A stretch of DNA of 64,000 nt from Glaciecola petra (GTDB taxonomy: Bacteria; Pseudomonadota; Gammaproteobacteria; Enterobacterales; Alteromonadaceae), in assembly GCF_031846345.1 (NCBI RefSeq), contig NZ_JAVRHX010000001.1:806001-870000 (forward strand). The letters are read 5' to 3'. The notes under the pieces were generated by a model that saw only the letters and a list, made by a program, of their open reading frames with translations, was not told where the DNA came from and ran no database searches. Position numbers and translations under genes: made by a program. Positions 45,095-53,569 of the stretch are shown here, piece after piece. The stretch's first letter is position 1; each line of letters begins with the position of its first letter.

Positions 45095-46387
45095 CTATAT
45101 AATAAATAGGGCAATGGCAAGACTAAGCCCAATTAGAGGGACAATGACAGTTAAGATTGCCATTGGCCCGTAAGCATTTTGATGAGTTTCATGGCAAATT
45201 GCTCTAATTGTGGTGACAACATAACCATTGTGTGGAAGCGAATCCAAGGCGCCAGAAGAAATAGACACTATTCGGTGTAATTGTTCGGGATTTACACCTT
45301 GGTCTAAATAATAAGGGGCAACTTCAGGTAACGCAATAGCTTGGCCCCCCGAGGCGCTGCCGGTCAGACCTGCAATTACACTCACTGCAATCGCAGCGCC
45401 TATTAATTCGTTACCAGGAATTTGGGTCATTAAATCCACTGTGTTTTGAAAGGCGGCAGTTGTTTTAGCAATGGCACCAAAGCCTACAACGGCTGCCGTG
45501 TTTCCAATCGCAATTAAGGCGCCAGTTGTCCCCATATTTATTGCTTCAGACATATTGTTGAAATAACGGTAATTGACCGCCATGATAGTGATAACACCAC
45601 CTCCTAAAGCAGCAATTAGTGCAAATTGGGCGTAGGCTTCGTGCAATAAAAAAGAGATCAGCAAAACCACCAATAAAGGGACGAGCCCAGTTAAAGGATG
45701 TGGATAATCACGCTCTTTGATTTCTGGGTCAATTGATTTTGCTTGAAAAACTTCGCCATTAGCGACGGCAATCCGTACCATACGTTTTAACCACCAAAAT
45801 CCTAGCACCGCCATGAGGATAGCCACCACTAAACTGACTTCCCATGCTGCAAACGGCGAAGTGCCAAGGTATTTAATTGGGATCCAGTTTTGAATTTCTG
45901 GCGAACCTGCCGACGTCATAGTAAACGTAACCGAACCAAAAGCTAATGTTGCGGGTATGAATCGCCGGGGTAGGTTGGCATCTTTAAATAAACTTAATGC
46001 CATTGGATATACGGAAAATGCGACTACAAAAACAGATACGCCGCCATAAGTTAATAACGCACAAGCGGCAACAACAGCAAAAACGGCATGCTTGTAACCT
46101 AGCTTACTAATAATTGCACGGGCAAGAGAGTCTGCGGCTCCGGTATCTTCCATAAACTTGCCAAATATAGCGCCGAGTAAAAACATAAAAAACCAAGACG
46201 CCACAAAACCAGAAAAACCGGACATATACGTGACCACAAAGTTACTATCACCAGCAAACACCGGCATGTGGTTACATAGTGCTACAATAAGCGCACATAG
46301 AGGCGCGGCGATGAACAAATTCATGCCACGTATGGTTAACACTATTAATAATACCAGCCCTCCAATTAGGCCAACTAAACTCAACAT
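45095..46387 (-). CDS. GntP-family permease, probably for 3-hydroxybutyrate
   Basis: The 430-residue inner-membrane protein has about 12 helices and GntP-family features, such as FGKFMEDTGAADSLARAI near residue 75, LLTYGGVSVFVV near residue 110, and GLTGSASGGQAIALPEVAP with SSGALDSLPHNG near residues 340-385. GntP transporters take up organic acids by proton symport. Its operon with bdhA points to 3-hydroxybutyrate as substrate; this is inferred from context. AGGAAAAA precedes the ATG. It is the first gene of the operon. Confidence 0.85.
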   Translation of the reverse strand: MLSLVGLIGGLVLLIVLTIRGMNLFIAAPLCALIVALCNHMPVFAGDSNFVVTYMSGFSGFVASWFFMFLLGAIFGKFMEDTGAADSLARAIISKLGYKHAVFAVVAACALLTYGGVSVFVVAFSVYPMALSLFKDANLPRRFIPATLAFGSVTFTMTSAGSPEIQNWIPIKYLGTSPFAAWEVSLVVAILMAVLGFWWLKRMVRIAVANGEVFQAKSIDPEIKERDYPHPLTGLVPLLVVLLISFLLHEAYAQFALIAALGGGVITIMAVNYRYFNNMSEAINMGTTGALIAIGNTAAVVGFGAIAKTTAAFQNTVDLMTQIPGNELIGAAIAVSVIAGLTGSASGGQAIALPEVAPYYLDQGVNPEQLHRIVSISSGALDSLPHNGYVVTTIRAICHETHQNAYGPMAILTVIVPLIGLSLAIALFII

Positions 46388-46860
46388 ATTTTTTCCTAGG
46401 CGTATTTAAAATACTTAACAATAGGGAATTAGCGCTAGCTGCATTAAAGCTTGTTACCTTTAAAAAAGTTGTCTACTTAATAATAAGATTAGCACTAAAT
46501 GTTACCTGTGACCGCAGAACGAAGAGCACTAGTTAGTGTAAAGTGTGCAATATCCAATCTGCAAAGCCAATAGTACGATGGTACTAGTTCATATTGTGGC
46601 ATTTTCGCTACAATTTGTGTCATAGAAAAGGCCAACCAAATTGTGTGGTTTGTGTTGTTGTGCCAAAAAATGCCCAAGAAGTGCAATGTATACCCAATGT
46701 CAAAGAATATACCGATGACGGGAGTTTGTTTGCTTTAATTCCTAAAATGGCGACAACAAATAAAATAAGAATATAAGCAAGGGCAACAGCAATTAAGGTC
46801 TAAATTGAAAACATATTTAGCCAAGCTCGCGTAGTTTTATAAAAAAAGTCTAATTTTGTT
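46388..46860. other. Intergenic region between the permease and grpE
   Basis: About 470 bp without a supported gene. It must hold the promoter of the minus-strand 3-hydroxybutyrate operon near 46400-46480, but I see no convincing -35/-10 pair or sigma-54 site. Two short opposing frames (46495-46686 and 46594-46776) have no family resemblance and poor start context. Confidence 0.5.
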
Positions 46861-46886
46861 CTTGAAGCATACTAAACAATCCCCAT
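46861..46886 (+). promoter_or_regulatory. Sigma-32 heat-shock promoter of grpE
   Basis: CTTGAA (46861-46866), a 14-nt spacer and CCCCAT (46881-46886) match the sigma-32 consensus hexamers exactly. The site lies 56 nt before the grpE ATG. Confidence 0.92.
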
Positions 46887-46941
46887 TATAGCCGTCATTG
46901 GCAAATGTTCATACACGAAAAAGTAATAAGCGAGACATAGC

Positions 46942-47637
46942 ATGAATACAGAAAATGCGGGTAATAGAGACGGACAGAATATTCAAGCTGAATCGTCGGA
47001 AAATAGCGCGACTAATGAAAACGATAGTAATCAAGAGTATGTCACTAGTGAGAACAGTGATTCTCAGGTTAAAGAGGATGCATCTGAAAATATTGATGCT
47101 ACTCAAAACTACGACGAACAAGAAATCGACTGGAAAGCTTATGCAGATGAGTTAGAAACTAAACTGAGTGCTGCCGAAGCGAAAGTTGATGAGCAAAAAG
47201 ATTCAGTTCTAAGGGCTATTGCTGAAGGCGAAAATGCGCGACGCAGAGCTGAACAAGAAATTGACAAAGCACGTAAATTTGCGCTCGAAAAGTTCGCCAA
47301 AGAATTATTGAACGTTGTAGATAACCTAGAGCGCGCTACCTTAGCAGCAGATGCTGAAAATGAAGCGATAAAGCCTTTATTAGAAGGCATAGAATTAACC
47401 CAAAAGTCTTTTATTACGACTTTTGAAAATGCGGGTTTGAAGATTATTGATCCTCAGGGCGAAAGCTTTAACCCAGAACAGCATCAAGCGATGTCTATGC
47501 AAGAAACTGATGAGGTACCACCAAATACAGTGATTGCAGTGATGCAAAAAGGCTATTTACTAAATGAACGTTTATTGCGACCAGCAATGGTAATGGTTTC
47601 TCGCGGCAGTACTAATACCGTAGATACTAAAGCATAA
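46942..47637 (+). CDS. grpE: Nucleotide exchange factor GrpE
   Basis: GrpE releases ADP from DnaK. An acidic, unstructured N-terminus of about 65 residues precedes a long helix (about 70-140, with RAIAEGENARRRAEQEIDKA) and the C-terminal beta domain ending in GYLLNERLLRPAMVMVS. The acidic lead of this protein is longer than in E. coli, giving 231 residues. It precedes dnaK and has a sigma-32 promoter. Confidence 0.95.
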   Translation: MNTENAGNRDGQNIQAESSENSATNENDSNQEYVTSENSDSQVKEDASENIDATQNYDEQEIDWKAYADELETKLSAAEAKVDEQKDSVLRAIAEGENARRRAEQEIDKARKFALEKFAKELLNVVDNLERATLAADAENEAIKPLLEGIELTQKSFITTFENAGLKIIDPQGESFNPEQHQAMSMQETDEVPPNTVIAVMQKGYLLNERLLRPAMVMVSRGSTNTVDTKA

Positions 47638-47662
47638 AGAAATAAAAAAATATTAATCACCT

Positions 47663-47688
47663 ATTGAAAATAGGGTTACTAACCCCAC
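47663..47688 (+). promoter_or_regulatory. Candidate sigma-32 promoter of dnaK
   Basis: ATTGAA (47663-47668), a 14-nt spacer and CCCCAC (47683-47688) each differ from the sigma-32 consensus at one position. It lies 36 nt before the dnaK ATG, within the grpE-dnaK gap. The -10 region overlaps a short palindrome, CCCACTTAGTGGG (47684-47696). Confidence 0.72.
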
Positions 47689-47724
47689 TTAGTGGGAAGA
47701 TGAAAGAATTTGGAGACACATATT

Positions 47725-49668
47725 ATGGGTAAAATAATCGGTATAGATTTAGGTACAACTAACTCATGTTTAGCGGTACTAGATGGTAAAAGTGCAAAAG
47801 TTATCGAAAACGCAGAAGGTGAGCGTACTACGCCATCTATTATTGCATATACACAAGACGGCGAGACCTTAGTAGGGCAGCCTGCAAAGCGTCAAGCTGT
47901 TACTAATCCGGACAATACATTATTTGCGATTAAGCGTTTAATTGGCCGCAGATTTGAAGATAAAGAAGTGCAACGCGATATAGATATCATGCCCTTTAAC
48001 ATATGCAAGGCCGATAACGGAGATGCATGGGTTGAAGCAAATGGTAAGAAGATGGCACCACCACAAGTTTCTGCAGAAGTTTTGAAAAAAATGAAGAAGA
48101 CCGCAGAAGATTATTTAGGTGAAGAAGTCACAGGCGCAGTAATTACTGTTCCGGCTTATTTTAATGATTCTCAACGTCAAGCAACTAAAGATGCTGGCAG
48201 AATAGCGGGTTTAGATGTAAAACGTATTATCAACGAACCAACTGCTGCTGCTTTAGCCTATGGTATGGACAAAAATCAAGGTAACAACACAATTGCAGTG
48301 TATGACCTTGGTGGTGGTACTTTTGATATATCTATCATTGAAATTGACGAAGTTGATGGCGAACATACTTTTGAAGTATTGGCGACCAACGGTGATACAC
48401 ACCTTGGTGGTGAAGATTTCGATAATCGCATGATCAATTACCTTGTTGATGAGTTTAAGAAAGATCAAGGTTTTGATTTACGTAAAGATCCTTTAGCTAT
48501 GCAGCGTTTAAAAGAAGCGGGCGAAAAGGCGAAAATTGAATTGTCTTCAGCACAACAAACCGAAGTTAATTTGCCGTATATTACTGCAGATGCATCTGGG
48601 CCTAAGCACTTAGCGATTAAAGTGACGCGTGCTAAATTGGAATCACTAGTTGAAGAGCTAGTGAAGAAGTCGCTTGAACCATTAAAACAAGCGCTTGCTG
48701 ATGCTGACCTAAGTGTTGGTGAAATTGACGACATCATTTTGGTTGGTGGTCAAACTCGTATGCCTTTAGTACAGAAGTATGTGACTGAATTCTTCGGTAA
48801 AGAGCCACGTAAAGACGTTAACCCTGACGAAGCAGTTGCTGTTGGTGCAGCTATTCAAGGCGGTGTTTTGGCCGGTGACGTAAAAGACGTATTGTTGTTA
48901 GATGTTACGCCGTTGTCTTTGGGTATTGAAACTATGGGCGGTGTAATGACAGCGCTAATTGAAAAAAATACGACGGTACCGACCAAGAAATCACAAACGT
49001 TCTCAACAGCTGAAGACAATCAGTCTGCAGTAACTGTTCATGTGCTTCAAGGTGAGCGTAAGCAGGCCGCAGGTAATAAGTCATTGGGACAGTTTAATCT
49101 AGAAGGTATTCGTGCTGCTCAGCGCGGCACGCCGCAGATTGAAGTTACCTTTGATATTGATGCTGATGGTATTTTACATGTTTCTGCGAAAGATAAAGAC
49201 ACAGGTAAAGAGCAGAAAATCACGATTAAAGCGTCTTCTGGCTTAAGTGAAGACGAAGTGAATCAAATGGTACAAGATGCTGAAGCGAATAAAGAAGCCG
49301 ATGCTAAGTTTGAAGAACTCGTGCAGTCACGTAACCAGGCAGACGGCATGATACATGCTACTCGTACGCAAATCGAAGAAGCTGGGGATGCGCTGGGTGC
49401 TGATGATAAAGCTAAGATTGAAGCAGCTTTAGATGAGCTTGAGACAGCGCGGAAAGGTGAAGATAAAGAAGCTATTGAAGCTAAAACACAAGCTTTAATG
49501 GAAGCTTCTGCTCCGCTTATGGAAATGGCGCAAGCAAAAGCTCAAGCGGAAGGAGCAGCTGCAGGTGCAGCGCCACAAGATGCAGGTGCTGATAATGCTA
49601 ACACTAGTGAAGGCGCTGATGATGTGGTTGATGCTGAATTTGAAGAAGTAAAAGACGATAAAAAATAA
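47725..49668 (+). CDS. dnaK: Chaperone DnaK (Hsp70)
   Basis: DnaK binds unfolded polypeptides in an ATP-driven cycle with DnaJ and GrpE. The nucleotide-binding domain opens with IGIDLGTTNSCLAV and includes AVYDLGGGTFDISI and GGQTRMPLVQ. The linker DVLLLDVTPLSLGIETMGG, the substrate domain and a helical lid follow, and the tail ends with VVDAEFEEVKDDKK. The ATG at 47725 gives the standard MGKIIGIDLG start with GGAG 9 nt upstream; the frame is open from a TTG at 47710, which is not used. Confidence 0.98.
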   Translation: MGKIIGIDLGTTNSCLAVLDGKSAKVIENAEGERTTPSIIAYTQDGETLVGQPAKRQAVTNPDNTLFAIKRLIGRRFEDKEVQRDIDIMPFNICKADNGDAWVEANGKKMAPPQVSAEVLKKMKKTAEDYLGEEVTGAVITVPAYFNDSQRQATKDAGRIAGLDVKRIINEPTAAALAYGMDKNQGNNTIAVYDLGGGTFDISIIEIDEVDGEHTFEVLATNGDTHLGGEDFDNRMINYLVDEFKKDQGFDLRKDPLAMQRLKEAGEKAKIELSSAQQTEVNLPYITADASGPKHLAIKVTRAKLESLVEELVKKSLEPLKQALADADLSVGEIDDIILVGGQTRMPLVQKYVTEFFGKEPRKDVNPDEAVAVGAAIQGGVLAGDVKDVLLLDVTPLSLGIETMGGVMTALIEKNTTVPTKKSQTFSTAEDNQSAVTVHVLQGERKQAAGNKSLGQFNLEGIRAAQRGTPQIEVTFDIDADGILHVSAKDKDTGKEQKITIKASSGLSEDEVNQMVQDAEANKEADAKFEELVQSRNQADGMIHATRTQIEEAGDALGADDKAKIEAALDELETARKGEDKEAIEAKTQALMEASAPLMEMAQAKAQAEGAAAGAAPQDAGADNANTSEGADDVVDAEFEEVKDDKK

Positions 49669-49705
49669 TCGTTGACGTACTTTATTTAAAGCAACAATAG
49701 ACCGT

Positions 49706-49733
49706 AGGCGCAACCACTTTGTGAGTTGCGCCT
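49706..49733 (+). terminator. Hairpin between dnaK and dnaJ
   Basis: AGGCGCAAC (49706-49714) pairs with GTTGCGCCT (49725-49733) around a 10-nt loop, followed by only a short T-run (TTGTTG). It probably acts as a partial terminator that lowers dnaJ transcription relative to dnaK. Confidence 0.65.
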
Positions 49734-49846
49734 TTGTTGCGAGTAAACGGGCAAAAGCCTCAAATTTTTACCAGTGACTGCAAGGTTTCCTTAGGCTACC
49801 AGCAGTTTTGATTTAACTGGAAATACAAGTCACTACAGGGTGTTAT

Positions 49847-50968
49847 ATGTCTAAACGAGACTATTACGAAGTGTTAGGGGTCAGCAAGAGTTCTGACGAA
49901 AAAACAATCAAAAAAGCCTATAAAAAGCTTGCGATGAAGTATCACCCTGACAGAACCCAGGGCGATAAAGCCCTCGAAGAAAAATTCAAAGAAATCCAAG
50001 AGGCATACGAGATCCTTACCAACAGTCAAAAACGTGCTGCGTACGACCAATACGGTCATGCAGGTGTTGACCCCAATAGGGGTGGCGGCGCCGGTGGAGC
50101 TGATTTTGGTGATATATTTGGAGATGTTTTCGGTGACATCTTCGGCGGTGGCCGCGGCGGTCGTTCACGTGCTCGTCAAGGTTCGGATTTACGATATAAT
50201 CTTGAAATGAGCCTAGAAGAAGCAGTGCGTGGTAAAGAAGTCGAAATCAGAGTACCGACTCTTGCCGAATGTGAGTCTTGTCATGGCTCTGGTGCCAAAA
50301 AGGGTAGTTCTCCAACAACGTGTCCAACGTGCAAAGGAAATGGTCAAGTACAAATGCGCCAAGGCTTCTTTGCTGTTCAGCAAACCTGCCCAACATGTTC
50401 AGGAAAAGGTCAGATCATTTCTGACCCATGTTCGCCTTGTCGTGGCCAAGGCCGTGTTGAAAAAACCAAAACTTTGTCTGTAAAAGTACCTGCGGGTGTT
50501 GATACAGGTGACAGAATCCGCTTGAGCGGCGAAGGTGAAGCGGGAGAAAGTGGGGCACCAGCAGGTGATTTATATGTACAAGTGAATATTCGTGAGCACG
50601 AAATATTTACCCGTGACAACAATAACTTGTATTGTGAAGTCCCTTTAAGTTTTACCACGGCAGCTTTAGGTGGTGAAATTGAAGTACCCACCTTAGATGG
50701 CAAGGTAAAATTGAAAGTAACCCCAGAAACTCAAACAGGTAAAATGTTTAGACTACGCGGAAAGGGCGTCAAGTCTGTTCGCAGTGGCAGTGTTGGTGAT
50801 TTGATTTGTAAAGTTGAAATTGAAACACCGGTAAACTTGTCTTCTAAACAGAGAGCTTTATTAGAAGAATTTGAGACTTCTATTAGCGGTTCTGGCGCAA
50901 AACATAGACCTAAAGAGACCGGATTTTTCGATGGGGTGAAAAGTTTTTTTGACGACTTAAGAAGTTAA
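49847..50968 (+). CDS. dnaJ: Co-chaperone DnaJ (Hsp40)
   Basis: DnaJ delivers substrates to DnaK and stimulates its ATPase. The J domain carries YHPDRT near residue 31, followed by a Gly/Phe-rich stretch (about 75-110). The zinc domain has four CxxCxGxG repeats (CESCHGSG, CPTCKGNG, CPTCSGKG, CSPCRGQG) at about 145-205, followed by the C-terminal peptide-binding domains. Its 373 residues match E. coli. No sigma-32 site is obvious in the 178-bp gap upstream, so it is probably transcribed with dnaK. Confidence 0.97.
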   Translation: MSKRDYYEVLGVSKSSDEKTIKKAYKKLAMKYHPDRTQGDKALEEKFKEIQEAYEILTNSQKRAAYDQYGHAGVDPNRGGGAGGADFGDIFGDVFGDIFGGGRGGRSRARQGSDLRYNLEMSLEEAVRGKEVEIRVPTLAECESCHGSGAKKGSSPTTCPTCKGNGQVQMRQGFFAVQQTCPTCSGKGQIISDPCSPCRGQGRVEKTKTLSVKVPAGVDTGDRIRLSGEGEAGESGAPAGDLYVQVNIREHEIFTRDNNNLYCEVPLSFTTAALGGEIEVPTLDGKVKLKVTPETQTGKMFRLRGKGVKSVRSGSVGDLICKVEIETPVNLSSKQRALLEEFETSISGSGAKHRPKETGFFDGVKSFFDDLRS

Positions 50969-51346
50969 CTTTTACACAAGGGTATCTGGTAGTCTACTTG
51001 ATATCCTTGTCATCCCGCATTAGCGACAGTTTCATATAGCGATAGTATGTTTGTTAACGCCTTAGTTCTACATGATTGTTTTTCTCGATAATTATTACCT
51101 TCCAATAAAAATTACCTTCCAATAAAAATCTAATAAATCATTATCACTTGATGTGTTGTAAGTCTAACAGAGGAATAGTTAGCTTATTTAGCAATAATAT
51201 AAACAAAGCGATGATTCAAGTTATTGAATTACTGAACACTTTAAAAAATAGGTATGCCAAACTTGAAAATTGAGTATGCCATAACTGGGAAAACAGAAAA
51301 AACTAAGACAGTATATTGCTAAATAATTCAGAAAGGATGCATTAGA
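50969..51346. other. Intergenic region between dnaJ and the repeat-protein gene
   Basis: About 380 bp with no supported gene. It includes an imperfect hairpin soon after dnaJ (CAAGGGTATC with GATATCCTTG, about 50978-51018, no T-run) and a 17-bp exact tandem duplication at 51094-51127. No ORF in it has recognisable content. The promoter of the downstream gene should lie near 51250-51320 but is not clear. Confidence 0.5.
51094..51127. repeat. Exact 17-bp tandem duplication
   Basis: ATTACCTTCCAATAAAA occurs twice head to tail with no gap (51094-51110 and 51111-51127). Only two copies exist, so it is neither a CRISPR array nor an iteron set; it may reflect replication slippage. Confidence 0.9.
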
Positions 51347-52819
51347 ATGTCTGTTAACCCATCAAGTCGTTATCGAATAAAGAAACATACCGTTAGTTTA
51401 CCGAGTAAATATATTTTCGTGTTTATTGTTATGCATGTATTTTTTGGTTCTGCTCATGCTAATGTCGTATGTCCGCCTGGTTTTTTTGCGCCTGTGGGGG
51501 ATGCCTTTTGTACACCGGCGCCTATTGGATATTATGTACCAAATTCAGGCGCTACTGAGCCTACCATAGCTCCTGTTGGCACATTTGTATCAACAGAGGG
51601 CGCGGTGGCGCCAACTCCAGCTCCGCCAGGTACATACGTGCCTTTGCAAGGTCAAGCTTTTGCAACGCTAGCGTCTCCTGGTTTTTTTGTGGCAGAATCT
51701 GGCTCATCAACACAAACCATCGCCCCACCTGGCTCTTTCGTGGCTAACTCAGGCGCAGTTTCTCCTACTTTGGCAGCCCCAGGATCTTTTGTTAGTCTTC
51801 CCGGACAAACTTCAGCGACATTGGCTCAACCAGGTTTCTTCGCTGCGGGCTCGGGTGCCATAGAACAAACTATTGCGCCACCAGGATCATTTGTGGCTAA
51901 TGCAGGCGCTGCGGCTCCGACTTTGGCTGCTCCAGGAAGCTTTGTCAGTTTACCTGGTCAGACTGAAGCGATATTGGCTCAACCTGGTTATTTTGCATCT
52001 GGGACAGGGGCCATCGAGCAAACTATTACTCCCCCTGGGTATTTCACCCCCGATTTTGGTGCTGCCGCGCCAATTGCGGCTGCACCAGGGTCATACATTA
52101 GCCTTCCTGGTCAGACTGAAGCGATATTAGCTCAGCCTGGTTATTTTGCTGCAGGAACCGCAGCAACTGAACAAACCCCAGCGCCACCAGGATTTTTTAC
52201 AGCTGATTTAGGGTCCCCTCAAGCTATCGCAGTTCCCCCAGGCACTTATGCCGCTGGTGAGGCAAATACCTTTGGTACAGTTTGCCCACAAGATTCGACA
52301 TCTTATGGCGCTGCGCCAGCGTGTAGGTCAGGTATGTTGTCTATTCTGAATCCTGCTACAATTGGTCCTGCATTCGACACCAACTATGGTACCAGTGGGT
52401 CTTACAACTTAGGTTTGCTAGATATTAATCAGGCAGACGCTTTTGATTTTATGATTGCAAATGTATCGAATGATCTAGGTTATGCTGATATGTTGACAGA
52501 CCTATCCCTACTTAATGTTGAAATTAGCGGTATAAATGCCAGCCTTTTTTCACTCGACGGATTTAATGTAGGAACCGTTTTATCAGAACAAGAAGAGACT
52601 GATTTTGCCATTAACTTTTTTTCAGCAATAGAAACTTTTTTTGATATTGATATAACGTTCTCTACCGACCAATACGCCAGTTTTGGGATGCCAGGGCAAA
52701 GTTTTACTTTCAATTTCTTTGGACGCTTTACAAGCTTGCCCAATCAAGTAAGTGCGCCTAGCATGGTCATATGTTTGAGCTTATGTGTACTTATACTTGT
52801 GCGATCAAAACGCACTTAA
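51347..52819 (+). CDS. Secreted protein with sixteen 17-residue PG repeats and a PEP-CTERM-like tail
   Basis: The 490-residue protein has a signal peptide (hydrophobic core about residues 23-35, ending GSAHA), then about sixteen tandem units near residues 42-312 with the pattern A-x-P-G-[SFYT]-[FY]. A non-repeat domain of about 150 residues follows. The last part, VSAPSMVICLSLCVLILVRSKRT, has the three-part layout of exosortase sorting tails: a short motif (VSAPS in place of VPEPS), a hydrophobic helix and a basic end. It may be exported and anchored or processed at the surface. Cysteines flank the repeat block. The function is unknown. Confidence 0.75.
   Translation: MSVNPSSRYRIKKHTVSLPSKYIFVFIVMHVFFGSAHANVVCPPGFFAPVGDAFCTPAPIGYYVPNSGATEPTIAPVGTFVSTEGAVAPTPAPPGTYVPLQGQAFATLASPGFFVAESGSSTQTIAPPGSFVANSGAVSPTLAAPGSFVSLPGQTSATLAQPGFFAAGSGAIEQTIAPPGSFVANAGAAAPTLAAPGSFVSLPGQTEAILAQPGYFASGTGAIEQTITPPGYFTPDFGAAAPIAAAPGSYISLPGQTEAILAQPGYFAAGTAATEQTPAPPGFFTADLGSPQAIAVPPGTYAAGEANTFGTVCPQDSTSYGAAPACRSGMLSILNPATIGPAFDTNYGTSGSYNLGLLDINQADAFDFMIANVSNDLGYADMLTDLSLLNVEISGINASLFSLDGFNVGTVLSEQEETDFAINFFSAIETFFDIDITFSTDQYASFGMPGQSFTFNFFGRFTSLPNQVSAPSMVICLSLCVLILVRSKRT
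51470..52282 (+). repeat. Coding tandem repeats of 51 bp with a 153-bp super-repeat
   Basis: The block encodes sixteen units, fifteen of exactly 17 residues and the first one residue shorter. From about residue 126, units fall into a three-unit order (APPGSF, AAPGSF, AQPGFF) repeated three times, with long near-identical DNA stretches such as CAGACTGAAGCGATATT in two copies. This suggests expansion by recombination of a 153-bp module. Confidence 0.85.
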
Positions 52820-52848
52820 CTTAGTTTATAAGTATTTATTTATGTTTG

Positions 52849-52884
52849 TTTGGCAGTGTCATATTTATACTAAACACTGCCAAA
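52849..52884 (+). terminator. Hairpin after the repeat-protein gene
   Basis: TTTGGCAGTGT (52849-52859) pairs exactly with ACACTGCCAAA (52874-52884) around a 14-nt AT-rich loop, 30 nt after the stop. The following sequence TATTGAATG lacks a strong T-run on either strand, so termination strength is uncertain. Confidence 0.6.
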
Positions 52885-53077
52885 TATTGAATGTATTTCT
52901 TGTTATCTCCCAACGATGAGCAAGTCATTTTCTACTTCTGCTAGTTATATTTTTTAGTATAGGCCTGAATCAAGCTTTCAATAATTAAATTTTCAACTAA
53001 TATTCGTGTGTAATATAAAATTTAAAAAGCAATAATCCTCATTCATTTTTAATACAGTTATAAATAAAGGCATCACG

Positions 53078-53560
53078 ATGAAAAATAAAATATTACTTTC
53101 TACTTTGTTTGCAAGCTTAATATGTGTATCAGGCATCTCATCTGCCGACAACCATCCTAAAGCCACATCAGAGAAACAAGCAAATGCGGCTGTTACTTTC
53201 AGAAAATCATTACTGCAATTAGTACGCAGTAATATGGGACCACTCGGCGGGATGGCGCGGGGCAATATTCCTATGAATGCAGAAACGATAGGCAAAAATG
53301 CAGAAAGAGTAGCGTTTTTAGCTAGCATGATGCACGACTATTTTGAGCTTGATACTACCGCCTTTGATGTCAACACTGACGCGAAAAGTAGTATTTGGAA
53401 AAATAAAGATGATTTTAACGCTAAAATCGACGATATGGTTTCTGCGGCCGCTAAGTTACAAGACCTTGTAGCTAAGAACGACGAAGGTAATTTTCGAAAG
53501 GGTATTGGTGCACTTGGTGCAACATGTAAAGCTTGTCATGACGAATACAAAAAAGACTAG
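53078..53560 (+). CDS. Cytochrome c' / class II cytochrome c
   Basis: The 160-residue protein has a Sec signal peptide ending near ISSAD. A four-helix class II cytochrome c follows, with the heme motif CKACH at residues 150-154 close to the C-terminus, as in cytochromes c' and c-556. A Met at residue 53 in the first mature helix could be an axial ligand as in c-556, but this cannot be settled by eye. It is periplasmic. The partner may be the membrane cytochrome b encoded convergently nearby. Confidence 0.88.
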   Translation: MKNKILLSTLFASLICVSGISSADNHPKATSEKQANAAVTFRKSLLQLVRSNMGPLGGMARGNIPMNAETIGKNAERVAFLASMMHDYFELDTTAFDVNTDAKSSIWKNKDDFNAKIDDMVSAAAKLQDLVAKNDEGNFRKGIGALGATCKACHDEYKKD

Positions 53561-53569
53561 GAGATATTA

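Noticed and set aside
42637..46387. Mobile element or genomic island with ends
   Set aside because: No transposase, integrase, tRNA gene or flanking repeats are visible; it is an insertion only by comparison of gene order.
46495..46776. Two short opposing frames upstream of grpE
   Set aside because: About 60 codons each, overlapping each other, without family resemblance or convincing starts.
51094..51127. Possible iteron or regulator-binding direct repeats
   Set aside because: Only two adjacent copies exist, with no origin features nearby.
51470..52282. Regular repeats resembling a CRISPR or satellite
   Set aside because: The period is 51 bp in one unbroken coding frame and the changes preserve the protein pattern, so these are coding repeats.
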